Shown here one piece after another: positions 6,087 through 11,483 of a stretch of DNA of 11,483 nt. The notes beneath the pieces are model-generated. The model was not told the origin of the DNA. It saw only the letters and a list, made by a program, of their open reading frames with translations, and did no database searches. Position numbers and translations under genes: made by a program. Numbering within the stretch: the stretch's first letter is position 1; each line of letters begins with the position of its first letter. This DNA is from JACDAL01 sp035646635 (GTDB lineage Bacteria > Actinomycetota > CADDZG01 > WHSQ01): positions 1-11,483 of the forward strand of contig DASRPA010000287.1 in NCBI GenBank assembly GCA_035646635.1, read 5' to 3'.

Positions 6087-7538
6087 TTAGGGGAGGACGT
6101 CCATGTAGCGCTCGCGCTCCCAGTCGGTGACCGCGGACAGGAAGCGCTCCCACTCGTCCCTCTTGTAGTGCTCGAACACGCTGTAGAGGCGGCCGGTCAA
6201 CGCGCCACGCACTACCTCGTCCTCGGCCAGCGCGTCGAGAGCCTCTCCGAGGTGGCCGGGCACGCGCGGGATCTCGCCACCCTCGTCCAGCACGTCGTAG
6301 ACGTTGCGCTGCTGTGGGGGGCCGGGGTCGAGCTTGCGCTTTACCCCGTCGAGCCCGGCTCGCAACAGCGCCGCTTGCGTGAGGTAGGGGTTGCACGCTG
6401 AGTCCACGGCGCGGAACTCGAAGCGGCCGCCGCTTGCAACACGCACCAAACAGGTGCGGTTCTGCCAGCCGTAGTCCTTGTAGATGGGAGCCCAGAAACC
6501 GAAGTCCCAGAAACGCTTGTAGGAGTTGACCGTCGGAGCTCCGAGGCATGTGAGAGCTCGGTAGTGATCGAGGATCCCGCCCATGAACTGCAGGCCGATT
6601 TTGGACAACCTCGCCGGCCCCTTCTCGTCGTAGAAGACGTTGTTGCCCTCCTCGTCGACCAGCGTGAAGTGGTGATGGGCACCGTTGGCCGACACTCCTG
6701 TAAACGGCTTGGGCATGAAGCAGGCGGTGACGCCGTGCTTTCTCGCCACCGCGGCACAGATCTGCCGGTAGGTCGAGAGGTTGTCTGCGGTGCGGACTGC
6801 GCGGTCGAACAAGAAGTTCAGCTCGAGCTGTCCAGGCGAGTCCTCGTGGTCGCCGTAAGAGGGAGTGAGACCCAGCCGCTCGGCGTAGTCGATAACGTCC
6901 AGAATGATAGGACGCAGCTCCTCGAACTGATTGATGTGGTAACACCACGGCTTCGTAAGTCCCACGGCGTCGTTGGGATCGTCGGTCTTTTTCATCCACA
7001 TCATCTCGGGCTCGATGCCGCACAAGAACGTGTAACCGAGCTCCTGTTCGATCTCGTTGACGATCCGCTTGAGGTTCTGACGTGGGTCGGCCTCGAGAAG
7101 GCCCCCGGTCTCAGTGTCATAGCAGTCGCAAAAGACGCGCGCCACGCGTGAGTCCCACGGTAGCTGTGCGAAGGTGTCGAGGTCGGCGATGGCGGCGAGC
7201 TCCGACTCCTCGGGCCCGAAACCAATGTAGCGACCCTTCTGGTCCACGAAAAGGTCGGCGGTGGCACCGTAGACCAACTGATAGCCGTCCTCTGCAACCT
7301 TCTCCCAATGAGTCGCCGACACTCCCTTGCCGTTGATGTGACCCGACACCGAGATCTGCTGGAAGAAGATGTACTTGATCCCCTGCTCGTTGATGAACTT
7401 GCGGATCTCGTTGATCCTGTTACGCCGGTTGGAGTCGCTGCGGACGGCCTCGAGGTTCGGGTAGGGATCTGGTACCGGCCCCCGGGACAGAACGTCCTGT
7501 ACCTGCGTCATCCCCTGACCGGCTTCGAGGTTTGCCAC
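6087..7538 (-). CDS. glnT: Glutamine synthetase, type III GlnT / gamma-glutamylmethylamide synthetase-like
   Basis: A 483-residue ligase of the glutamine synthetase superfamily (ATP, glutamate and ammonia or an amine). Visible landmarks are the metal-site segment GIEPEMMW (174-181), GQLELNF (236-242), the ATP-binding block KPFTGVSANGAHHH (277-290), and the catalytic stretch GRFEFRAVDSACNPYL (371-386). The start is GTG at 7538-7536, because AAGGAG (7550-7545) is spaced six bases upstream; an ATG ten codons in is a less likely alternative. The ATP block departs from the classic glutamine synthetase signature: SANGAHHHFT stands where the usual form ends NGSGMHxxxS. It is divergent from glxBCD-like genes, a pairing known for rhizobial GlnT/Glx loci, for actinobacterial nitrogen loci, and for GmaS/MgsABC of methylotrophs. 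Methylamine may therefore be the amine, but ammonia is equally possible. Confidence 0.85.
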   Translation of the reverse strand: MANLEAGQGMTQVQDVLSRGPVPDPYPNLEAVRSDSNRRNRINEIRKFINEQGIKYIFFQQISVSGHINGKGVSATHWEKVAEDGYQLVYGATADLFVDQKGRYIGFGPEESELAAIADLDTFAQLPWDSRVARVFCDCYDTETGGLLEADPRQNLKRIVNEIEQELGYTFLCGIEPEMMWMKKTDDPNDAVGLTKPWCYHINQFEELRPIILDVIDYAERLGLTPSYGDHEDSPGQLELNFLFDRAVRTADNLSTYRQICAAVARKHGVTACFMPKPFTGVSANGAHHHFTLVDEEGNNVFYDEKGPARLSKIGLQFMGGILDHYRALTCLGAPTVNSYKRFWDFGFWAPIYKDYGWQNRTCLVRVASGGRFEFRAVDSACNPYLTQAALLRAGLDGVKRKLDPGPPQQRNVYDVLDEGGEIPRVPGHLGEALDALAEDEVVRGALTGRLYSVFEHYKRDEWERFLSAVTDWERERYMDVLP

Positions 7539-7584
7539 GCTGAGCTCCTTTGCTGAACGGATTGCTAACGAACAGAAACCGGAC

Positions 7585-7640
7585 ACGGCGACGCCTGCGA
7601 TCGCTCGCCAACGAGCCCCCAGGCAAAGGTCGCTCACCGT
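7585..7640 (-). ncRNA. Structured 5' leader of the glutamine synthetase gene (unassigned cis-regulatory RNA candidate)
   Basis: Three nested 5-bp helices stack in the predicted leader: 7588-7592 with 7629-7633 (GCGAC/GTCGC), 7593-7597 with 7620-7624 (GCCTG/CAGGC), and 7603-7607 with 7612-7616 (GCTCG/CGAGC) around a four-base loop. A 3-bp outer helix (7585-7587 with 7638-7640) can follow. There is one asymmetric four-base bulge and one 3x5 internal loop. It sits between the predicted start of transcription (about 7657) and the Shine-Dalgarno (7545-7550). I recognise no known riboswitch class; chance pairing in GC-rich DNA is possible. Confidence 0.4.
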
Positions 7641-7663
7641 CGGAGGCGGCCATGCCTATCGGG

Positions 7664-7692
7664 ACGCTACGTGAGAGGGAAGGCTCCGTCAA
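7664..7692 (-). promoter_or_regulatory. Candidate sigma-70-type promoter for the glutamine synthetase gene
   Basis: On the minus strand, TTGACG (7692-7687) and TAGCGT (7669-7664) are spaced by exactly 17 bases. The -35 matches five of six consensus bases, and the -10 keeps the key T-A...T. Transcription would start near 7657, giving a leader of about 120 bases before the GTG. Confidence 0.55.
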
Positions 7693-7700
7693 GGCGAGAG

Positions 7701-7718
7701 GCCGTCGGAGCCGACGGC
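7701..7718. promoter_or_regulatory. 8+8 bp palindrome in the divergent control region (candidate operator)
   Basis: GCCGTCGG-AG-CCGACGGC is a perfect inverted repeat with a two-base centre, just upstream of the synthetase -35 box and about 70 bp before glxB. A second copy of its half-site, CCGTCGGAG, occurs at 7637-7645, on the other side of that promoter. The arrangement suits a dimeric regulator; no known site is recognised. Confidence 0.4.
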
Positions 7719-7785
7719 GGGCGGTAAGCTTGCCCCACCACTTGGAGGGGCCTCGCCATTTTCCGCGGAGAGAGGAGCACAGACC

Positions 7786-8715
7786 ATGTGCGGAATCGCC
7801 GGCATCATCCATAGGGACGGCTCCGCCGACATCGGCAACGAGATGACCGCGATGCTTCAGTCCATGAAGCATCGCGGTCCCGACTCGACCGGCTATGCGC
7901 TGTTCGGCCCGCCCACCGACCTGATCGTGATCCGCTTCAAGCTGGCGGACTCCAACGACCGGCGCGATTTCGAGTTCAAGGAGCGGCTGGAACGGCATCG
8001 CCTCGAGGTCGAGTCCCGCCTCAATAAGATCGGCGCCACCATCGACCGGGTCGAGAGCGAGACCCAGTACGCCTACCGGGCCCGTGTTCGCTATGAAGGC
8101 GACATCAAGTCGCTCACCGACTATCTCGAGGACATCCCCGGCTGCGAGGTGCTCTCGCTGGGCCACTCGCTCGAGATCATCAAGGACCTCGGAGACGCAG
8201 CCGAGGTCTGCGAGCAGTACAACTTGGATGGCTTCGAGGGCACCCACGGCATCGGCCACGTCCGCATGGCCACCGAGTCAGACGTGGACATCTCCGGCGC
8301 CCACCCCTACTGGGCCTACCCGTTCTCGGATGTGGCCGTGGTCCACAATGGCCAACTCACGAACTACTTCCGCTGGCGGAGGCGGCTCGAGCACTCGGGA
8401 CATCGCTTTCAGTCCGAATGCGACTCCGAGATCATCGCCGTGTACCTGGCCGAGAAGATGGCCGGCGGGCGCTCGCTGGAGGACGCGATGAACGATAGCC
8501 TTGACGATCTCGACGGCGTCTTCACCTACATGGCCGTGACCGAAAACAGCCTCGGCATGGCCAAGGACGAGATGGCGGCCAAGCCCTTAGTCCTCTACGA
8601 GTCCGACGATCTCGTGGCCATGGCGTCCGAGGAGATCGCCATCCGCGCCATCCTCGACCGCGAGATCGACACTAGCGACCCCTACGAGAAGCAGGTGCTG
8701 GTGTGGTCACGGTAG
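7786..8715 (+). CDS. glxB: Class II glutamine amidotransferase subunit, GlxB / MgsA-like
   Basis: A 309-residue Ntn-hydrolase amidotransferase. MCGIAGI places the catalytic cysteine at residue 2, exposed after removal of Met. HRGPDSTG (29-36), GHVRMATES (157-165), VVHNGQLTN (185-193) and SECDSE (210-215) are the glutamine-site and oxyanion blocks. The insert of about 100 residues between 50 and 150 resembles the insert of GlxB and of the N-methylglutamate synthase small subunit, not PurF or GlmS. It would release ammonia from glutamine for the FMN subunit, as the glutaminase domain of glutamate synthase does. ATG at 7786 has AGAGAGGAG (7769-7777) eight bases upstream. First gene of a four-gene operon; overlaps the next by 13 bases. 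Confidence 0.87.
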   Translation: MCGIAGIIHRDGSADIGNEMTAMLQSMKHRGPDSTGYALFGPPTDLIVIRFKLADSNDRRDFEFKERLERHRLEVESRLNKIGATIDRVESETQYAYRARVRYEGDIKSLTDYLEDIPGCEVLSLGHSLEIIKDLGDAAEVCEQYNLDGFEGTHGIGHVRMATESDVDISGAHPYWAYPFSDVAVVHNGQLTNYFRWRRRLEHSGHRFQSECDSEIIAVYLAEKMAGGRSLEDAMNDSLDDLDGVFTYMAVTENSLGMAKDEMAAKPLVLYESDDLVAMASEEIAIRAILDREIDTSDPYEKQVLVWSR

Positions 8716-9497
8716 ACGAGCGGGAGCGGCGCACCAAGTACGACGCCCGCGGGCTGAGTGAGCCCCACGCCAACGTCCCCAAGGTCTCAGACATCGAGGA
8801 CGGCCGTGCCTCCTTCGACGCCACCGGGCTCAGCACGCGCGAGATCAACCTCGAGCTCCGCTGGCTGCTCTACGAAGAGGGCATCGGCGACGTCACGCTC
8901 CGCAACCCCGCCGCCAAGCACTCCATCGCCGTGGGCATCCTCAGACGCTGCAAACTGCGCATCGAGGGCAGCCTCGGCTACTTCGGTCTGGGCTTGATCG
9001 ACGGCCCCGAGGTCGTCGTGACCGGCCGGGTGGGGTGGTCGGTGTGCGAGAACATGATGTCGGGGGTGGTCGTGATCGAGAAGAACGCAGGCTCCCTCAC
9101 CGGCGCCGCCATCCGCGGCGGCGACCTGGTCATCACCGGCAGCGTGGGCGCTCGCACCGGCGTCGATCAAAAGGGCGGCACGATCATGATCGGCGGCAAC
9201 GCCGGCGCCATGACCGCTTTCATGATGCAGCGCGGCCACCAGATCATCTGCGGAGACGCGGGTCCGGGTCTCGGCGACTCTATGTACGAAGGCACGATCT
9301 ACGTGGCGGGCAAGGTCAAGTCCTTGGGCATCGACTGTGTCGAAGGGGAATGGAACGACTCAGACACCGAGTTCATCGACCGCAAGTTTTCGATCTACGG
9401 CTTCGAAAAGCCCGACTCGTTCCAGAAGTTCGTCTGCGGAAAGCAGCTTTACAACTACGACAGTCTCGAGCCGAACGAGCGCAAGCTCGTCATTTAA
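8703..9497 (+). CDS. glxC: GXGXG beta-helix subunit, GlxC / MgsB-like (glutamate synthase C-terminal domain)
   Basis: A 264-residue protein equivalent to the C-terminal right-handed beta-helix domain of the glutamate synthase large chain, made as a separate subunit. Repeating glycine turns run from about residue 88 to 205: GYFGLG, GRVGWSVCENMMSG, NAGSLTGAAIRGG, GSVGARTGVDQKGG, GNAGAMTAFMMQ, CGDAGPGLGDSMYEG. ENMMSG and GDAGxxLGDSMYE are conserved in GlxC/MgsB. The domain is structural and holds the other catalytic domains together. The start is GTG at 8703 inside the end of glxB, implying coupled translation; the Shine-Dalgarno is weak. The first 45 residues are charged and outside the helix domain. 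Confidence 0.86.
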   Translation: MVTVDERERRTKYDARGLSEPHANVPKVSDIEDGRASFDATGLSTREINLELRWLLYEEGIGDVTLRNPAAKHSIAVGILRRCKLRIEGSLGYFGLGLIDGPEVVVTGRVGWSVCENMMSGVVVIEKNAGSLTGAAIRGGDLVITGSVGARTGVDQKGGTIMIGGNAGAMTAFMMQRGHQIICGDAGPGLGDSMYEGTIYVAGKVKSLGIDCVEGEWNDSDTEFIDRKFSIYGFEKPDSFQKFVCGKQLYNYDSLEPNERKLVI

Positions 9498-9511
9498 GGG
9501 GGCCGGCAAGC

Positions 9512-10906
9512 GTGGAGGACGATCTCTCCAGCAAGTCCATCCTCGGGCACAGCCGCATCTTCACGCCCGAGGTCATCAACGACATCCACGTAAAGGCGGA
9601 GCTCGGCCGCTACCGCATGCGCGGCTTCTCCATGTTCAAGCCGATTCCGCATTGGGATCAGCTCATGTTCCTTCCCGGCACGCTTACTCGCTTCGTGATC
9701 GAGGGCTACCGGGAGAAGTGCGAAACCAAGACCGTGCTCGGCGCCCGCTTCGCCAAGAACCCGATCGAGCTCGACATCCCCATCTACATCACCGGCATGA
9801 GCTTCGGTGCGCTGTCGTTGGAGGCCAAGATGGCGCTCGCCAAAGGCGCATCCATGGCCGGCACCGCAACCTGTTCGGGAGAGGGCGGGATGATCCCGCC
9901 TGAAAGAGAGCTCTCGACCAAGTGGTACTACCAAAACATCCAGAGCCGCTACGGCTTCAACCCCCATCACCTCATGCTCGCCGACGCCTGTGAGTTCTTC
10001 ATCGGACAGGGCTGCAAGGTCGGCCTCGGCGGCCACCTCATGGGTCAGAAGGTCACCGAGCAAGTTGCCGAGATGCGCTCGCTCCCGCCCGGGATCGACC
10101 AGCGTTCGCCCGCACGCCATCCCGACTGGCTGGGCCCGGACGACCTCTCCCTGAAGGTGCAGGAAATCCGTGAGGCGACCGACTACCGCATACCGATCCA
10201 GCTCAAGCTGGGGGCCGCACGCGTCTACGACGACATCCGCATGGCCGCCAAGTGCGGGCCCGACATCATCTACCTCGACGGCGCCGAGGGCAGCACCGGC
10301 GCCGGCCCGCACATAGCGACCGAGGAGACCGGCATCCCGCTGATGGCTGCGATCCCCGAAGCCCGTCGGGCACTCGAGGACGTCGGCTTGCTCGACGACA
10401 TCGACCTGGTGGTGGCGGGGGGGATCCGCAACGGCGCCGACGTGGCCAAGTGCCTTTCCCTGGGCGCCAAGGCCGTCGCGATCGGAACGTCGGCTTTGAT
10501 GGCGCTCAACTGCAACAAGGAGATCCCCGGCGTCACCGACTACGAGGGCACCGTGGGCGTGCCGGCGGGCCAGTGCTATCACTGCCACACCGGCCGCTGC
10601 CCGGTGGGGATCACGACCCAGGACCCGGAGCTCCGCAAACGCCTGGACGTCGACGACGCCGCCGGGCGCGTCTACAACTTCCTCACCGCGATGACGATGG
10701 AGCTGCAGATGATCGCCAGGGCGTGCGGCAAGACCGACGTCCACAGCCTCGAGCCCGAGGACCTCTGCGCCCTGACGGTCGAGGCCGCAGCCATGGCCAA
10801 GGTGCCGCTGGCGGGCACCAGCTACACACCGGGCGTAAGCGAGGAGCGCACACTGGAAGAGATCAGATCCATGCTCGAAAAGTACGTCACGAACGGGGGG
10901 GCATAG
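9512..10906 (+). CDS. glxD: FMN/Fe-S glutamate-synthase-like subunit, GlxD / MgsC-like
   Basis: A 464-residue subunit equivalent to the FMN-binding synthase domain of glutamate synthase. Blocks seen are GMSFGALS (95-102), SGEGGM (122-127), KVGLGGHL (169-176), the phosphate/flavin site DGAEGSTGAGP (256-266), and VAGGIRNGADVAKCLSLGAKAV from 301. The cysteine group C355-x2-C358-x4-C363, followed by PVGITTQ, matches the iron-sulfur region. It would add ammonia, or methylamine in the N-methylglutamate synthase case, to a 2-oxo-acid or exchange it on glutamate. The start is GTG at 9512 with AAGGGGG (9496-9502) upstream; the frame is open further 5', but that part overlaps glxC and has no family similarity. 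A gap of 14 bases follows glxC; two bases precede the next gene. Confidence 0.87.
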   Translation: MEDDLSSKSILGHSRIFTPEVINDIHVKAELGRYRMRGFSMFKPIPHWDQLMFLPGTLTRFVIEGYREKCETKTVLGARFAKNPIELDIPIYITGMSFGALSLEAKMALAKGASMAGTATCSGEGGMIPPERELSTKWYYQNIQSRYGFNPHHLMLADACEFFIGQGCKVGLGGHLMGQKVTEQVAEMRSLPPGIDQRSPARHPDWLGPDDLSLKVQEIREATDYRIPIQLKLGAARVYDDIRMAAKCGPDIIYLDGAEGSTGAGPHIATEETGIPLMAAIPEARRALEDVGLLDDIDLVVAGGIRNGADVAKCLSLGAKAVAIGTSALMALNCNKEIPGVTDYEGTVGVPAGQCYHCHTGRCPVGITTQDPELRKRLDVDDAAGRVYNFLTAMTMELQMIARACGKTDVHSLEPEDLCALTVEAAAMAKVPLAGTSYTPGVSEERTLEEIRSMLEKYVTNGGA

Positions 10907-10908
10907 CT

Positions 10909-11352
10909 GTGGCCACTCAGGAGCGAGACGACCGGCCCCAGCCCGCCACTCTCGACGCCGAGGCGATGGCGGGCCACTCGTTTCCCTACCAGCACGACAT
11001 CGGAGAGGTGGACGGCATCGACCTGATGGCCGTCACTCCCGGCAAGGACCTCAACTGGCTCGAGGACATCGAGCTGCTCGAGGAAGAAGGTGTACCGGCG
11101 GTCTTCGATCGCTACTCGAACGCCTTTCTGAAGATCCACTTCGCCATCCCCGAGGGCCGTGAGAACGAGATCGCCCGCAAGGTCCTGATGGCGCATCTGC
11201 TGTCGGGCAACTCCTATGGAATCCAGCTCAAGCGGGCCAACGCCAAATTCCGCCAGCCCCTGTTGGGGCCGTGGGTGGAGAATTCGGAGGCCGTGGGGGA
11301 GAACTGGAAGCCCCGGGTCCTGGCCGGCTGGGAGCGCCCCGCCGGGCATTAG
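10909..11352 (+). CDS. Uncharacterised protein (147 aa), fourth gene of the glx-like operon
   Basis: GTG at 10909 follows the glxD stop by two bases, with a G-rich ribosome site (10895-10901), so it is almost certainly co-translated with glxD. The product is soluble and mixed-charge, with no signal peptide or membrane segment. The first 25 residues look disordered. Residues about 26-147 look like one compact domain, with an acidic helix NWLEDIELLEEEGVP, a strand-like FLKIHFAIP, a helix ENEIARKVLMAHLLSG, and a Trp/Pro-rich end (GPWVENS, ENWKPRVLAGWERP). I do not recognise a family and see no catalytic motif. Position suggests an extra subunit or assembly factor of the glutamate-synthase-like complex; this is inference. 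Confidence 0.75.
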   Translation: MATQERDDRPQPATLDAEAMAGHSFPYQHDIGEVDGIDLMAVTPGKDLNWLEDIELLEEEGVPAVFDRYSNAFLKIHFAIPEGRENEIARKVLMAHLLSGNSYGIQLKRANAKFRQPLLGPWVENSEAVGENWKPRVLAGWERPAGH

Positions 11353-11389
11353 TGGTCTTTCTCGAGTTGCCCTCTCTGCCCGAACGCCG

Positions 11390-11436
11390 AACTTTGTATC
11401 CCTGCCCACACCAGGTGTGGGTACAGCTCCAAAGTT
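11390..11436. repeat. 47-bp imperfect palindrome (candidate operator or RNA hairpin) downstream of the glx operon
   Basis: Inner arms CCCACACC (11405-11412) and GGTGTGGG (11414-11421) flank one central base at 11413. Outer arms AACTTTG (11390-11396) and CAAAGTT (11430-11436) are perfect and centred on the same base. The eight-base stretches between the arms match only partly. No U-tract follows, so it is not a standard terminator. It precedes a ribosome binding site at the edge, which makes an operator for the next gene plausible. Confidence 0.5.
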
Positions 11437-11470
11437 GCCGACCTGGGCACCGAGCCGACCGGTGAGCGAC

Positions 11471-11476
11471 AGGAGG
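11471..11476 (+). promoter_or_regulatory. Shine-Dalgarno for a gene starting just beyond the right edge
   Basis: AGGAGG is followed by seven bases to the end of the window, so a start codon at 11484 would have ideal spacing. The bases before it can fold: CCTG (11442-11445) may pair with CAGG (11470-11473), enclosing CACCG/CGGTG (11448-11452 with 11460-11464), which would partly hide the site. No start codon is visible within the window. Confidence 0.4.
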
Positions 11477-11483
11477 CTGGAGC

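Noticed and set aside
5842..7023. Minus-strand open frame (about 393 codons) overlapping the synthetase and the convergent region
   Set aside because: It is out of frame with the synthetase, Arg-rich, lacks motifs and runs through the inter-operon hairpins.
7566..7581. GlnR-type box (gTnAC-n6-GaAAC) before the synthetase, CTAAC...GAAAC
   Set aside because: The spacer is five rather than six bases, and the site would lie inside the leader about 30 bases from the start codon, downstream of the promoter. Too weak to call.
7539..7785. Known glutamine (glnA) or glycine riboswitch in the divergent region
   Set aside because: Fragments such as CGTTCA and GAGAGG resemble pieces of these aptamers, but the conserved cores are not present in order.
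9494..10744. Long minus-strand open frame (about 416 codons) opposite glxD
   Set aside because: His/Val/Ala/Asp-rich shadow typical of the reverse of a GC-rich gene; no ribosome site or motif, and the plus strand encodes the FMN subunit.
1..11483. CRISPR array, insertion sequence, tRNA or rRNA, prophage or defence genes
   Set aside because: No repeat-spacer pattern, transposase motif, terminal repeats or cloverleaf was seen; both clusters read as metabolic operons.

Overview
The window is GC-rich bacterial DNA carrying two metabolic gene clusters that converge near position 6030. Shine-Dalgarno sequences are strong, GTG and TTG starts are common, and genes overlap or nearly abut. Together with an NCS1-type thiamine-precursor permease, an acoXABC operon and a type III glutamine synthetase beside a three-subunit glutamate-synthase-like complex, this suggests an actinobacterium. 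That is inference; there is no phylogenetic marker in the window.

Layout. (a) 1-1346, minus strand: a multi-pass NCS1-family permease of the CytX type (predicted hydroxymethylpyrimidine/thiamine-precursor importer), cut by the left edge. Its leader (about 1352-1467) is a clear TPP riboswitch (THI box) whose 3' end runs into the Shine-Dalgarno, with a promoter just upstream. (b) 1509-5989, plus strand: an acetoin-dehydrogenase operon, acoX (NAD-kinase-like), acoA and acoB (TPP-dependent E1 alpha and beta), acoC (lipoyl domain fused to an alpha/beta hydrolase), then a translationally coupled 62-codon gene of unknown function. Its candidate promoter lies back to back with the cytX promoter. (c) 5980-6086: convergent intergenic region with two hairpins. 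(d) 6087-7538, minus strand: type III glutamine synthetase family (GlnT / gamma-glutamylmethylamide synthetase-like). (e) 7539-7785: divergent control region with a good minus-strand promoter, a structured leader for the synthetase and an 8+8 bp palindrome. (f) 7786-11352, plus strand: a four-gene operon of class II glutamine amidotransferase (GlxB/MgsA), GXGXG beta-helix subunit (GlxC/MgsB), FMN/Fe-S glutamate-synthase-like subunit (GlxD/MgsC) and an unrecognised 147-residue protein. (g) 11353-11483: a 47-bp imperfect palindrome, then a Shine-Dalgarno whose start codon should lie just beyond the right edge.

How the genes work together. AcoA/AcoB need thiamine diphosphate to cleave acetoin to acetaldehyde and acetyl-CoA, so the divergent TPP-riboswitch-controlled permease may supply the E1 cofactor. 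No E3 (dihydrolipoamide dehydrogenase) and no AcoR-type regulator lie in the window. In the second cluster, a glutamine-synthetase-like ligase and a split glutamate-synthase-like enzyme would act in sequence on glutamate/glutamine nitrogen. The same set of families forms the N-methylglutamate synthase plus gamma-glutamylmethylamide synthetase part of the methylamine pathway, and also the GlxBCD/GlnT loci of rhizobia and actinobacteria. The sequence alone does not decide between these. The least explained parts are the 147-residue fourth gene, the 62-residue gene after acoC and the structured leader of the synthetase.
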